NCBI RefSeq assembly: GCF_006716785.1
Contig: NZ_VFPQ01000001.1
Location: 682,001 to 746,000 of the forward strand
Source: Thermopolyspora flexuosa
GTDB lineage: Bacteria; Actinomycetota; Actinomycetes; Streptosporangiales; Streptosporangiaceae
Direction: 5' to 3'
DNA length: 64,000 nucleotides
Shown piece after piece: positions 43,563 to 52,734 of the stretch. The first letter of the stretch is position 1. Every line of letters starts with the position of its first letter. Under the pieces are notes generated by a model. It worked only from the letters and a program-made list of their open reading frames with translations. It was not told the origin of the DNA and searched no databases. The translations under genes and the position numbers were made by a program.

Positions 43563-45070
43563 GCACCCCGACCGAGACCCTGACGCCGTTCGACGAGGCG
43601 ATGGAGCGCTACGAGCCCGTGCTCGGGCTCGAGACGCACGTCGAGCTCGGCACCGCCTCCAAGATGTTCTGCGGCTGCCCGACCACGTTCGGGGCGCCGC
43701 CGAACACCCAGGTATGCCCGGTCTGCCTCGGCCTGCCCGGATCGCTGCCCGTGGCGAACGCGAAGGCGATCGAGTCCACGATCCGCATCGGCCTCGCGCT
43801 CAACTGCTCGATCGCCGAGTGGTGCCGGTTCGCCCGGAAGAACTACTTCTATCCGGACATGCCGAAGAACTTCCAGATCAGCCAGTATGACGAGCCGCTC
43901 TGCTACGACGGCTACATCGATGTCGAGGTGGACGGGGAGACCGTGCGCATCGGCATCGAGCGGGTGCATCTGGAGGAGGACACCGGCAAGTCCACCCACG
44001 TGGGCGGCGCCACCGGCCGCATCCACGGCGCGGACTACTCGATCGTCGACTACAACCGGGCGGGCATCCCGCTCGTGGAGATCGTCACCAAGCCGATCAC
44101 CGGCACCGGCAAGCTCGCCCCGCAGGTGGCCCGCGCGTACGTCGCCGAGCTGCGCGAGCTGATGCGCGCCCTCGGCGTGTCCGACGTGCGCATGGAGCAG
44201 GGCTCGCTGCGCTGCGACGTGAACGTCTCGCTCATGCCGCGCGGCGGCACCGAGTGGGGCACCCGTACCGAGACGAAGAACCTCAACTCGCTGCGCTCGG
44301 TGGAGCGCGCGGTGCGCCACGAGATCGAGCGGCAGGCCGCGATCCTCGACGAGGGCGGCCGGATCGTCCAGGAGACCCGGCACTTCCACGAGGACACCGG
44401 CACCACCACCTCGGGCCGCTCGAAGGAGGAGGCGCAGGACTACCGTTACTTCCCCGAGCCGGACCTGGTGCCGATCGCGCCGGACCGCGAGTGGGTGGAG
44501 AGGCTGCGCGCCGAGCTGCCCGAGCTGCCCTCGGTACGGCGGCGCCGGCTGCAGGCCGAGTGGGGCGTGTCCGACCTCGACATGGCCGCGATGCGCAACG
44601 CCGAGGCGATCGACCTCGTCGAGGCGACGGTGAAGGCCGGGGCCCCGCCCGCGGACGCGCGCAAGTGGTGGATGGGCGAGCTCGCCCGCCGGGCGAACGA
44701 GGCCGGCAAGGCGCTCGCCGAGCTGCCGATCACGCCCGAGCAGGTGGCCCGGGTGTGCGAGCTCGTCGCCTCCGGCCAGCTCAACGACAAGCTCGCCCGC
44801 CAGGTGCTCGAGGGCGTGCTCGCCGGTGAGGGCTCGCCGGACGAGGTGGTCGAGCGCCGCGGCCTGCGCATCGTGAGCGACGAGGGCGAGCTCGCCGCGC
44901 TCGTCGACCAGGTGATCGCGGAGAACGCCGACGTGGCCGACAAGGTCCGCAACGGCAAGATCGCCGCGGTGGGCGCGCTCGTCGGCGGCGTGATGAAGGC
45001 GACCCGCGGCAAGGCGGACGCCGCCCGCGCCCGGCAGCTCATCCTGGAGCGGCTCGGCGTGTCCGAGTGA
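43559..45070 (+). CDS. gatB: Asp-tRNA(Asn)/Glu-tRNA(Gln) amidotransferase subunit B (GatB)
   Basis: 503 residues. Kinase-transamidase subunit that phosphorylates the misacylated aminoacyl-tRNA. Signature [20 protein letters not shown], zinc cysteines in CGC and [34 protein letters not shown]-terminal helical/YqeY domain from about residue 350. GTG start overlaps gatA. A strong hairpin follows. Confidence 0.97.
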   Translation: MSTPTETLTPFDEAMERYEPVLGLETHVELGTASKMFCGCPTTFGAPPNTQVCPVCLGLPGSLPVANAKAIESTIRIGLALNCSIAEWCRFARKNYFYPDMPKNFQISQYDEPLCYDGYIDVEVDGETVRIGIERVHLEEDTGKSTHVGGATGRIHGADYSIVDYNRAGIPLVEIVTKPITGTGKLAPQVARAYVAELRELMRALGVSDVRMEQGSLRCDVNVSLMPRGGTEWGTRTETKNLNSLRSVERAVRHEIERQAAILDEGGRIVQETRHFHEDTGTTTSGRSKEEAQDYRYFPEPDLVPIAPDREWVERLRAELPELPSVRRRRLQAEWGVSDLDMAAMRNAEAIDLVEATVKAGAPPADARKWWMGELARRANEAGKALAELPITPEQVARVCELVASGQLNDKLARQVLEGVLAGEGSPDEVVERRGLRIVSDEGELAALVDQVIAENADVADKVRNGKIAAVGALVGGVMKATRGKADAARARQLILERLGVSE

Positions 45071-45093
45071 CGTCGCGACCAGGCGTTTCGCGT

Positions 45094-45128
45094 ACGGCGC
45101 CGCCACCTGGGACGGGTGGCGGCGCCGT
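45094..45128 (+). terminator. Strong hairpin terminator of gatCAB
   Basis: Perfect 14-bp arms ACGGCGCCGCCACC (45094-45107) and GGTGGCGGCGCCGT (45115-45128) with a 7-base loop, 23 bases after the gatB stop. No T-run follows. Confidence 0.85.
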
Positions 45129-45302
45129 CGTGTCCCGGCAGAACGTCAGAGAAATCGTTTACGGAAAAGCGTGGACTATCGTCGCAGGTAGGCGGATTTT
45201 CGCGGTTTCTCCACTGGAATCCAGATCCAATTCCTGACATATGAGAATGCGGGTGGTTTAAGGTAAGCATTGGGAGTCGCTGTGACGGGAGGTGACGCGG
45301 GC

Positions 45303-47393
45303 GTGACCAACGCCAAGGCGTCGGCGGACCCGCCCACGGATCCTTTCGAGGCGGCGCCGCCGCCTCCGGCGAAGCACCGGTTCCGCCCCGCCACCAAGTC
45401 GCTGCCGCGCGGCGTCTCCCCGGACATCTTCGGCACGTCCGGACCCCCGCTGCCGTTCGCCAAGGCCCAGCAGCAGCACGCCACCAAGGCCGGGCTGCCC
45501 CCGGCGGTGCCCGAGGTCGTGCCGTGGCCGGTGAAGGGCCCCACGCTCCGCGAGCTCATGCGGATGCGGCCGCCGGAGCCCCCGAAGAAGCCCGAGCCCG
45601 GCACCCCCCGCGACGAGCCGGAGCGCCCCCGCCGCCCGAGCCGCATCCGCCGCATGGCGCGCATCATGATCGCGGTGCTCGGCCTCGTCCTGGCCTACCT
45701 CATCCCCGCCTGGATCCTGTCCGGCAAGGTGCTGCCGGGCACCACCGTCGCGGGCATCGACGTCGCCGGGCTCACCGCGAGCGCGGCGGCCGAGCGCCTC
45801 ACCGACCGGATCAGCGCGATCGCCGACGCCGACATCGCGATCAAGGTCGGCGAGCGGCGGTTCGCCGTCAGCCCGCTCAAGGCCGGGCTCTCCTTCGACG
45901 TCGCGGCCACCGTCGCGGAGCTGCCCACCGGCTTCCCCGGCCCGATCGACCTGGTGCGGGCGGTGGCCGGGGAGACCCGGCTGCGTCCGCGGATCTCGGT
46001 GAACGAGGCGAAGCTGAAGGAGCAGGTCGAGCTCATCGCGGCCGAGGTCGACCGGCCGGTCCACCAGGGCGCGGTCGTCTACCGCGGCCGTGAGCCGGTG
46101 GTGGTGCCGCCGCGCGCGGGCGTCCGGCTCGACCAGGACGAGGCCGTCGAGGCGATCAAGGCCGCCTACCTCAACCAGACCACGCCGGTCGAGCTCACCG
46201 TGCGCACCGAGCCGCCCACGGTCTCCGTCGAGGTGCTCAAACGCGCGCTGCCCGAGGCGCGCAGGGCGGTCTCCGCCCCGATCACCCTGGTCAACGGCGA
46301 CCGCCGGGCCGTGCTCGAACCCGAGACGATCGCCGCGCACCTGCGCTTCGAGCCGGACGACTCCGGCCGCCAGGTCAGGCCGGTCTTCGACGCCCGCGCC
46401 GGGGTGGCGAGCGTGGAGAAGGAGCTGCTCGACCCGGCCACCGCGCCCCGGGACGCCACCTTCCGGATCGTGGGCGGCCGCCCGGTCCTCGTCCCGGGCC
46501 GCTCCGGCCGGGGCGTGGACACCGACGCGCTCGCCGCCGCCGTGGTGAAGGCGATCGGCGGGAGCGGCAGCCGTACCATCCCGGTCGTCCTCACCCCGGC
46601 CAAGCCGCGGCTCGGCAACGCCGAGGCGGCCCGGCTCGGCATCAAGCAGAAGATCTCCTCGTTCTCGGTACGGCACGGCTGCTGCAATGGCCCGGCCGCG
46701 AACATCCGCAAGGCCGTCGAGCTGGTGGACGGCCGCGTCGTGCGCCCGGGCGAGACGTTCTCCCTCAACGAGACGATCGGGCGGCCCGATGCGGCGCGCG
46801 GCTTCGTGGAGGCCCCCGCGGTGGAGAACGGCCGGCTCGTCAGCCGGGTCGGCGGCGGCCTGTCCGACCTCGCCACCGCGCTCCACCACGCGGTCTTCCA
46901 CGCCGGCCTGCGGATCGTGGAGCGGCGGCCGCACGACTTCCACCTCGCCCGCCACCCGCTCGGCCTCGACGCGGCGCTCTCCTACCCGGACACCGACCTG
47001 CGCTGGCGCAACGACTCCAGGTTCGGCGTGCTCATCCAGGCCTACGCCTCCGGCGGCACGGTCACCGTCGCGTTATGGAGCACCCGCCGGTACGACCGGG
47101 TGGAGGCGGAGGTCTCGCCGAAACGCGACGTCAAGCCGTTCGAGACGGTCACCGGGGAGGGCCCCGGCTGCGTGCCCACCCAGGGCGCGAACGGGTTCAC
47201 GGTCACCGTCACCCGGGTGTTCCGCAAGGACGGCGCCGAGGTGAAGCGGGACGCGCCGGTCACCTCGGTCTACCGGCCGCAGCCGCGGGTGGTGTGCGAG
47301 GGCTCCACCCGGGCGGTGACCGAGCGGCGCACCGCGCTCACCCCGAACCTCGCCCCGGCGCCCACGCCGAAGGTGCTCACTCCAGGGGAATGA
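45303..47393 (+). CDS. VanW-family envelope protein with YoaR-like domains
   Basis: 696 residues. A long Pro-rich cytoplasmic N-terminus (about 115 residues) precedes one membrane segment (IMIAVLGLVLAYLIPAWIL). Outside follow two peptidoglycan-binding-4-like repeats and a VanW domain from about residue 453 (SVRHGCCNGPAANIRKAVEL, VVRPGETFSLNETIG). The usual VGGGxSQ is VGGGLSDLATAL here. GTG 45303 is chosen because GGAGGTGA lies about 8 bases upstream; starts at 45282 and 45270 are possible. VanW proteins are linked to cell-envelope and vancomycin-response loci; the biochemical role is unknown. Its 3' end overlaps the convergent gene by 17 bases. Confidence 0.85.
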   Translation: MTNAKASADPPTDPFEAAPPPPAKHRFRPATKSLPRGVSPDIFGTSGPPLPFAKAQQQHATKAGLPPAVPEVVPWPVKGPTLRELMRMRPPEPPKKPEPGTPRDEPERPRRPSRIRRMARIMIAVLGLVLAYLIPAWILSGKVLPGTTVAGIDVAGLTASAAAERLTDRISAIADADIAIKVGERRFAVSPLKAGLSFDVAATVAELPTGFPGPIDLVRAVAGETRLRPRISVNEAKLKEQVELIAAEVDRPVHQGAVVYRGREPVVVPPRAGVRLDQDEAVEAIKAAYLNQTTPVELTVRTEPPTVSVEVLKRALPEARRAVSAPITLVNGDRRAVLEPETIAAHLRFEPDDSGRQVRPVFDARAGVASVEKELLDPATAPRDATFRIVGGRPVLVPGRSGRGVDTDALAAAVVKAIGGSGSRTIPVVLTPAKPRLGNAEAARLGIKQKISSFSVRHGCCNGPAANIRKAVELVDGRVVRPGETFSLNETIGRPDAARGFVEAPAVENGRLVSRVGGGLSDLATALHHAVFHAGLRIVERRPHDFHLARHPLGLDAALSYPDTDLRWRNDSRFGVLIQAYASGGTVTVALWSTRRYDRVEAEVSPKRDVKPFETVTGEGPGCVPTQGANGFTVTVTRVFRKDGAEVKRDAPVTSVYRPQPRVVCEGSTRAVTERRTALTPNLAPAPTPKVLTPGE

Positions 47394-48540
47394 CGAGGAT
47401 CCGGTCGTCCGCCGCGTCCGGATCGCCCCGGCCGTCGTGGTTGCTCGTGCCCACCCACAGCGCCCTGCCGTCCGGCGTCGCGGTGACCGCGCGCAGCCGG
47501 CCGTACTCGCCGGTGAGGAGGGCGCGCGGCTCGCCGGTCTCGCCGCCGGAGGCCGGGACCTGCCACAGCCGGGCCCCGCGCAGCGCCGCGACCCAGAGCG
47601 AACCGCCCGCGTACGCCGCGCCGGACGGCGAGGCCTCGCCGGTGGACCAGGTGACCAGCGGGTCGGTGTACCGGTCGTCGCCGCCGACGCCCTCCACCTC
47701 GGGCCAGCCGTAGTTGCGGCCGGGCTCGATGCGGTTGATCTCGTCCCAGGTGTTCTGGCCGAACTCGGTGGCGTACATCGTGCCCGCCTCGTCCCAGGCG
47801 AGGCCCTGCACGTTGCGGTGGCCGTACGACCACACCAGCGAGTCGCCGAACGGGTTGCCGGGCGGGGCCTCGCCGTCCACGGTCATGCGCAGGATCTTGC
47901 CGCCGAGCGAGTCGCGGTCCTGGGACAGCGCGGTACGGCCGGCCTCACCGGTGCCCGCGTACAGGTAGCCGTCCGGGCCGAACGCCAGCCGCCCGCCGTT
48001 GTGGATGACGCCGCTGGGGATGCCGCTGACGATCACCTTCGGGTCGGTCAGCCGGTCGTTCTCGTAGCGGTAGCGCACGATGCGGTTGTCCGACCGGGCG
48101 GTGAAGTAGACGAACACGTAGCGGTCCTTGGCGAAGCCGGGGGAGACCGCGATGCCCATGAGCCCGCCCTCGCCGCGCGGCGCCACGCCCGCGACGGCGC
48201 CCACCTCGGTCACCCGGCCGTCGCCGGCCACCCGGAGCACGCGGGCGGTGTCCCGCTCGGTCACCAGCGCGTCCCCGTCCGGCAGGAACGCGATGCCCCA
48301 CGGCACCCGCAGGTTCTCGGCGAGCGTGCGCGGCTCCCCGGCGGAGAGCGGCCGGGACGGCGAGGCCGGGGGAGAGGCGGTGGGGGACGTCCCCGGGGAG
48401 GCCGGGGTGGTCGCGCTCGCCGGCGGCGCGGGGGCGGCGGCCTCACCGGCGGCGCCGGCGGGGTCCGTGCCCGAGCAGGCCGACGCGGCGAACAGGACGG
48501 CGGCCGCCGCCGCGGCGGCGCGGATCTTCTGGGTCGGCAT
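47377..48540 (-). CDS. Lipoprotein PQQ-dependent sugar dehydrogenase (glucose/sorbosone dehydrogenase family)
   Basis: 387 residues. Lipoprotein signal MPTQKIRAAAAA, hydrophobic core and lipobox SACS (Cys near 23), then a Thr/Pro/Ser linker and a six-bladed beta-propeller: RVPWGIAFLPDGDALVTERD, GEGGLMGIAVSPGFAKDRYV, IHNGGRLAFGPDGYLYAGTG, GHRNVQGLAWDEAGTMYATE, NYGWPEVEG. These match soluble-type PQQ sugar dehydrogenases (aldose sugar dehydrogenase-like). GAGGAGG before ATG 48540 fixes the start. Whether PQQ is used cannot be shown from this window. Confidence 0.88.
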   Translation of the reverse strand: MPTQKIRAAAAAAAVLFAASACSGTDPAGAAGEAAAPAPPASATTPASPGTSPTASPPASPSRPLSAGEPRTLAENLRVPWGIAFLPDGDALVTERDTARVLRVAGDGRVTEVGAVAGVAPRGEGGLMGIAVSPGFAKDRYVFVYFTARSDNRIVRYRYENDRLTDPKVIVSGIPSGVIHNGGRLAFGPDGYLYAGTGEAGRTALSQDRDSLGGKILRMTVDGEAPPGNPFGDSLVWSYGHRNVQGLAWDEAGTMYATEFGQNTWDEINRIEPGRNYGWPEVEGVGGDDRYTDPLVTWSTGEASPSGAAYAGGSLWVAALRGARLWQVPASGGETGEPRALLTGEYGRLRAVTATPDGRALWVGTSNHDGRGDPDAADDRILVIPLE

Positions 48541-48610
48541 GGAACCTCCTCGCATCAGTCCATACGACCGCGCCCGCCGGGTGGTTCCCCACGCGTTAAG
48601 GTTCCACAGC

Positions 48611-49534
48611 ATGAGGATCTGGGTCCCCTCCCAAGCCGCCGCGGATGTGCTCGCCGACCTGCCGGAAGTGGAGTGCGTGGTGTTCGACGGCACCACGCCG
48701 CCGCCGGAGGGCGCCGAAAAGGTGGAGGTGTTCATCCCTCCGCTCTCCCCCAGCTATGACGTCCCAGCCCTGTTCGCCAAGATGACCTCGCTCCGTCTGG
48801 TGCAGACGGTCAGCGCGGGCGTCGAGCCGTACCTGCCGCACCTGCCGGAGGGCGTGACCCTGTGCAACGCCCGCGGCGTGCACGACGCGGGCACGGCCGA
48901 GTGGGCGGTGGGCGCGATGCTCGCCATGCTCCGCGACTTCCCCCGCTTCGCCGACCGGCAGCGCAAGGGGATCTGGGACTACCACTACACCGACGCGCTC
49001 GCCGACTCCACCGTGCTCATCATCGGGTACGGCTCGATCGGGCAGGCGCTGGAGCGCCGGCTCGCCCCGTTCGAGGTGAACGTGATCCGGGTCGCGCGTA
49101 CGGCCCGGCAGGGGCCGGACGGGCGGGTCGTGCACGGCCAGGACGAGCTGCCCGGCCTGCTCCCGCTCGCCGACGTGGTGGTGCTGCTCGTGCCGCAGAC
49201 TCCGGACACCCGGCGCATGGTCGACGCCGGCTTCCTCGCCCGGATGAAGGACGGCGCGGTGCTCGTCAACGCCGCCCGGGGCTCGGTGGTCGACACCGAC
49301 GCGCTGCTCGACGAGCTGAGTGCGGGGCGGCTGCGGGCCGCGCTCGACGTCACCGATCCCGAGCCGCTGCCGCCGGACCATCCGCTGTGGCGGGCGCCCG
49401 GTATCATGATCACGCCGCATGTGGCCGGCTGCACCCCGGCCTCGCAGCGGCGCGTGCTCTCGCTGATCCGGTCTCAGATGCTGAGATACCTGTCCGGGGA
49501 GCCGCTGCGCAACGTGATCACCGGGTCGTACTGA
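48611..49534 (+). CDS. D-2-hydroxyacid dehydrogenase family protein
   Basis: 307 residues. NAD(P)-dependent reductase of 2-oxoacids. Rossmann motif IIGYGSIGQALERRL near 141-155; catalytic Arg in NAARGSVVDTDALL, Glu in DVTDPEPLPPDHPLW and His in ITPHVAGCTP. Substrate unknown. ATG 48611 begins directly at the conserved MRIWVPSQ. Divergent from the sugar dehydrogenase gene. Confidence 0.88.
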   Translation: MRIWVPSQAAADVLADLPEVECVVFDGTTPPPEGAEKVEVFIPPLSPSYDVPALFAKMTSLRLVQTVSAGVEPYLPHLPEGVTLCNARGVHDAGTAEWAVGAMLAMLRDFPRFADRQRKGIWDYHYTDALADSTVLIIGYGSIGQALERRLAPFEVNVIRVARTARQGPDGRVVHGQDELPGLLPLADVVVLLVPQTPDTRRMVDAGFLARMKDGAVLVNAARGSVVDTDALLDELSAGRLRAALDVTDPEPLPPDHPLWRAPGIMITPHVAGCTPASQRRVLSLIRSQMLRYLSGEPLRNVITGSY

Positions 49535-49751
49535 CCAGCAATGGAATCCTGACCGTGGCTGGCTCGTGACCTCCGGTGCGTAGCGTGAGTCAGGACGTGC
49601 CCGACCGAATCGTGGAACGGCGAGGTCGGCGTGTGCGCAGGCCAACCGTGGGAGCAAAGCGGTTATCAGATCGGTGACGACTGGAGTGTTGTCCCACGTC
49701 GGCTCGGGCACGCGGGCAACACTGGCCATGTGAACGAACTGATAGGCGACG

Positions 49752-52388
49752 ATGTTGAACGCCTGGCGTGACCTGAGGGTCCCGCTGACCGCCGCGGGCT
49801 TCGGTGCGGCGGGGATCGCCGCCGCCCTGGTCCTGGGCGGGGCGTCCTCGCCGGTGGTCGCCGTCGCCGCCGGGGTCATCGGGCTGCTCGCCGCGGTGTG
49901 CCTGCTCGCGGTCGCCGGTCGCATCGGCGCGGGGCAGCGCACCGAGGCGCCGTCCTGGCGCTGGCTCGCCATCGGCACGGTCGTCTGGCTGCTCGGCGCC
50001 GGGGTACGGCCGTTCGCCGAGGGCACCGCCTACGTCGTGACCTTCGCCGACCTGCTGCTCGCGGGCGGCGTGGGCCTGCTCGCGATCGGGAGCGCCACCG
50101 GCGCCACCTGGCCGCCGCCCGGGCGCGGCGTGCTCCGCATCGCCAGTGACGCCTATCTCAGCGCCGCGGCGCTGTTCGTGCTCGGCTGGATGCCGTGGCT
50201 CGGCGGGGTGTACCGGGCCGCCGACGACCCCGGCGTGGTCTACCCCGAGCTCGTGCTGCCCGTGGTCTGCCTGCTCGCCGCCTGCACCGCGGCGGCCGTC
50301 GCGGTGCCCCCGGACTCGGGCGCGAGCCCGGGCGCCCGGGCCGGCGTCGCGGTCCTCGCCGCGATCACCGTCGCCGAGGCGGCGAACGCCGCGGCCCGCA
50401 TCGCCGGGGAGCCGCCGCCGGTGTTACCCGCCCTGCTCACGCCCGCGGCCTTCCTGCTGCTCGCCGTGGTGGCGGCGCGGGCACGGCGGGAACGGCCCCG
50501 GCGCTCCTGGTCGGTGCCGCACTGGGTGGCCGCCGCGGTCCCGCTCGCCCTGGTGGGCGCGGCCACCGTGCTGCTCGCCGCCGGCATGCTCACCGGCGGC
50601 CTGGAGACCGACGCGGCGGCGCTGCCGATCGTGGTCGCCACGATGGTGCTCGTGCTGCTGCTGCGGGTGTTCGTCACCGCGGTGGCGAGCATGAGCCTGC
50701 GCCACCAGCTCGACGCGGCCGAGCGGCGGCTGCGCGGCCTCGCCGAGAACGCCGGCGACCTCGTGCTCGTGTGCGACCTCGAGGGCGTGATCCAGGAGAT
50801 CGACCCGGGCGTCGAGGAGACCTACGGGTACCGGCCCGACCAGCTCGTCGGCAACACGATCTTCGAGTACGTGCACTCCGAGGACGCCCCGGCCGTGCAG
50901 AACGCGCTCGCCACGTTCGACGAGGAGGCGGCCGAACGGCAGGGCGCCTGCCGGATCGAGTGCCGGATCCGCGCCGCCGACGGCACCTGGCGGCCCACCG
51001 AGGCGGTGGCGCTGCGGGACGGCCGCGCCGAGGACCACATCCTCGTCTCGGTGCGGGACGTGAGCGACCACGTGGCGCTGCAGAACCAGGTCGCCCACCT
51101 CACCTTCCACGACGGGGTGACCGGCCTGCCGAACCGGGCCTACTTCGAGGAGCGCACCCGCGAGGTGCTCGCCCGGCCGTTTCCGTCCGGCACCGCGGTG
51201 ATCTTCCTCGACCTCGACGGGTTCACCGCGGTGAACGACTCGGTCGGCCACGCCAGCGGCGACTACCTGCTCGGCCAGGCGGCGCGCCGGCTGCGCGCCG
51301 CGGTGGGCGGGGACGCCACCCTCGCCCGGTGGGGCGGCGACGAGTTCGCCGTGCTCGTCGAGGGCGACGGGCAGAACGCGCTCGACCTCGCCGAGCGGCT
51401 GGTCGGCGCGGTCGCCGCGGAGCCGTTCCGGGTCGCCGACCGCGACGTGGCGCTCACCGCGAGCGTCGGGGTGGCGTTCGCCGACGAGGACACGCCCGCC
51501 GGCGACCTCATCCGCAACGCCGACGTGGCGATGGCGAAGGCCAAGCAGCAGGGCGGCCGCCGGGTGGAGGTGTTCGCCACCCAGATGCACGCCGACGTGG
51601 TACGCCGCCTGGAGTTCGCCGCAGACCTGCAGCGGGCGCTCGCCGAGAAGCAGTTCTCCGTGGAGTACCAGCCGGTGGTGGACCTCGCCACCGGGCGGGT
51701 CACCGCCGTGGAGGCGCTGGTGCGCTGGTGGCGCGGCGGCGCGTTCGTACCGCCCGAGCAGTTCCTCGGCGCGGCCGAGGACACCGGCGTGATCGTGCCG
51801 ATGGGGGAGTGGATCCTGCACGAGGCCTGCCGCAGGGTCGCCGAGTGGCGCGCCTCCGACGCGGAGATCGGGCTGTCGGTCAACCTCTCCCGGCGGCAGA
51901 TCAACGCGCCGCGGTTCATCGACACGGTGCGCGCCGCGCTCGACGAGAGCGGGCTGCCGCCGGGCGCGCTCACCCTCGAGGTGATCGAGGAGATGCTCGT
52001 CGAGAAGGACACCGAGACCCTCGCCCGGCTCGCCGAGCTGCGCTCGCTGGGGGTACGGCTCGCCATCGACGACTTCGGCACCGGCTACGCCTCGCTCGCC
52101 TTCCTGCGCCAGGTCCCGGTCGACATGATCAAGATCGACCCGTCGTTCGTGGCGGGCCTCGGCCGCGACGAGACGCTCACCCTGCTCACCCGGGCGATCG
52201 TACGGCTCGGCAACGACCTCGGCCTCACCGTGGTGGCCGAGGGCATCGAACGCTCCGAGCAGCTCGACCTGCTGCGCGAGATGGGCTGCAGCCACGGGCA
52301 GGGCTTCCACGTCGGCCGCCCGATGGGCGCACCCGGAGTGGACACGCTGATGCGCACCACGCTCGCGGGACTGCAGAACACCGCCTGA
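49752..52388 (+). CDS. Membrane PAS-GGDEF-EAL protein (cyclic di-GMP turnover)
   Basis: 878 residues. About eight to nine hydrophobic segments cover residues 10-315. A PAS domain follows (LRGLAENAGDLVLVCDLEGV, about 325-440), then GGDEF (ARWGGDEFAVLVEG) and EAL (VEALVRWWRGG, NLSRRQIN, LEVIEEML, IDDFGTGYASLAFL, IKIDPSF, AEGIERSE, GQGFHVG). The residues before GGDEF are GGDATLARW, so the RxxD inhibitory site of the first GGDEF-EAL protein is missing. The PAS domain probably senses a ligand, redox state or light. Different regulation from the 39.5-kb paralogue is likely. Confidence 0.9.
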   Translation: MLNAWRDLRVPLTAAGFGAAGIAAALVLGGASSPVVAVAAGVIGLLAAVCLLAVAGRIGAGQRTEAPSWRWLAIGTVVWLLGAGVRPFAEGTAYVVTFADLLLAGGVGLLAIGSATGATWPPPGRGVLRIASDAYLSAAALFVLGWMPWLGGVYRAADDPGVVYPELVLPVVCLLAACTAAAVAVPPDSGASPGARAGVAVLAAITVAEAANAAARIAGEPPPVLPALLTPAAFLLLAVVAARARRERPRRSWSVPHWVAAAVPLALVGAATVLLAAGMLTGGLETDAAALPIVVATMVLVLLLRVFVTAVASMSLRHQLDAAERRLRGLAENAGDLVLVCDLEGVIQEIDPGVEETYGYRPDQLVGNTIFEYVHSEDAPAVQNALATFDEEAAERQGACRIECRIRAADGTWRPTEAVALRDGRAEDHILVSVRDVSDHVALQNQVAHLTFHDGVTGLPNRAYFEERTREVLARPFPSGTAVIFLDLDGFTAVNDSVGHASGDYLLGQAARRLRAAVGGDATLARWGGDEFAVLVEGDGQNALDLAERLVGAVAAEPFRVADRDVALTASVGVAFADEDTPAGDLIRNADVAMAKAKQQGGRRVEVFATQMHADVVRRLEFAADLQRALAEKQFSVEYQPVVDLATGRVTAVEALVRWWRGGAFVPPEQFLGAAEDTGVIVPMGEWILHEACRRVAEWRASDAEIGLSVNLSRRQINAPRFIDTVRAALDESGLPPGALTLEVIEEMLVEKDTETLARLAELRSLGVRLAIDDFGTGYASLAFLRQVPVDMIKIDPSFVAGLGRDETLTLLTRAIVRLGNDLGLTVVAEGIERSEQLDLLREMGCSHGQGFHVGRPMGAPGVDTLMRTTLAGLQNTA

Positions 52389-52550
52389 CGGTCCCGCCCG
52401 CCGGTGCCGCCGTACCCAGGCCCGCTCACCAGGCGAGACGGCGTGCCGAACGTGGTGTTCGGCGGCCGTCGCGCGCTCCGGACGCGAACATTTCATCTCG
52501 GATCGTGAGACAAGTCGTGGCCAAGTTGGCATGGGGAGGCGCGTGCCGAG

Positions 52551-52556
52551 TAAGGT
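52551..52556 (+). promoter_or_regulatory. -10 box of the ilvBNC promoter (leaderless leader transcript)
   Basis: TAAGGT (TANNNT type) lies 6 bases before the leader-peptide ATG at 52563, so transcription would start at or next to that ATG. TTGGCA (52526-52531) is a possible -35 element with a long 19-base spacer. Confidence 0.55.
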
Positions 52557-52562
52557 GGTCCC

Positions 52563-52613
52563 ATGTACCGCAGTGGGATCCTCGTAGTACTTCGTCGGCG
52601 CGCAGGCGGCTGA
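52563..52613 (+). CDS. ilvB leader peptide
   Basis: 16 codons, [16 protein letters not shown], with a run of branched-chain codons Ile-Leu-Val-Val-Leu at 52578-52592. This is the expected control peptide of transcription attenuation: ribosome stalling on these codons reports low charging of Ile/Leu/Val tRNAs. AAGG lies upstream but close to the probable transcription start, so it is likely translated leaderless. The stop codon lies just before the second arm of the first hairpin. Confidence 0.75.
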   Translation: MYRSGILVVLRRRAGG

Positions 52614-52622
52614 CGAAGTACT
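52586..52622 (+). promoter_or_regulatory. First hairpin of the ilvB attenuator
   Basis: Perfect 11-bp arms AGTACTTCGTC (52586-52596) and GACGAAGTACT (52612-52622). The 5' arm begins within the Val codons of the leader, so a stalled ribosome would block it. The loop contains GGCGCGC (52597-52603), which is complementary to GCGCGCC (52632-52638) at the base of the terminator and could form an antiterminator when this hairpin is open. Confidence 0.65.
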
Positions 52623-52635
52623 CCGACCTGCGCGC

Positions 52636-52673
52636 GCCCCAGTTTCGCCGGATCGGCGGACGGGGCATTTTTT
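52636..52673 (+). terminator. Intrinsic terminator of the ilvB attenuator
   Basis: Outer stem GCCCC (52636-52640) with GGGGC (52662-52666), inner stem CGCCG (52646-52650) with CGGCG (52654-52658), with a few weaker pairs between, followed by a six-T run (52668-52673). It is the only hairpin in the window with a clear T-run, and it lies 61 bases before ilvB. Confidence 0.8.
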
Positions 52674-52734
52674 ATGGCCTTTCGCCCGCAACAGCAGGAA
52701 TGCCTCCCTCAGCCAGCAAGCAAGGAACGAGCCG

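Noticed and set aside
49635..49700. Cyclic-di-GMP (GEMM) riboswitch upstream of the PAS-GGDEF-EAL gene
   Set aside because: GCGCAGGCCAACC and GAGCAAAGC look similar to GEMM segments, but there is no GAAA hairpin between them and the core spacing is wrong.
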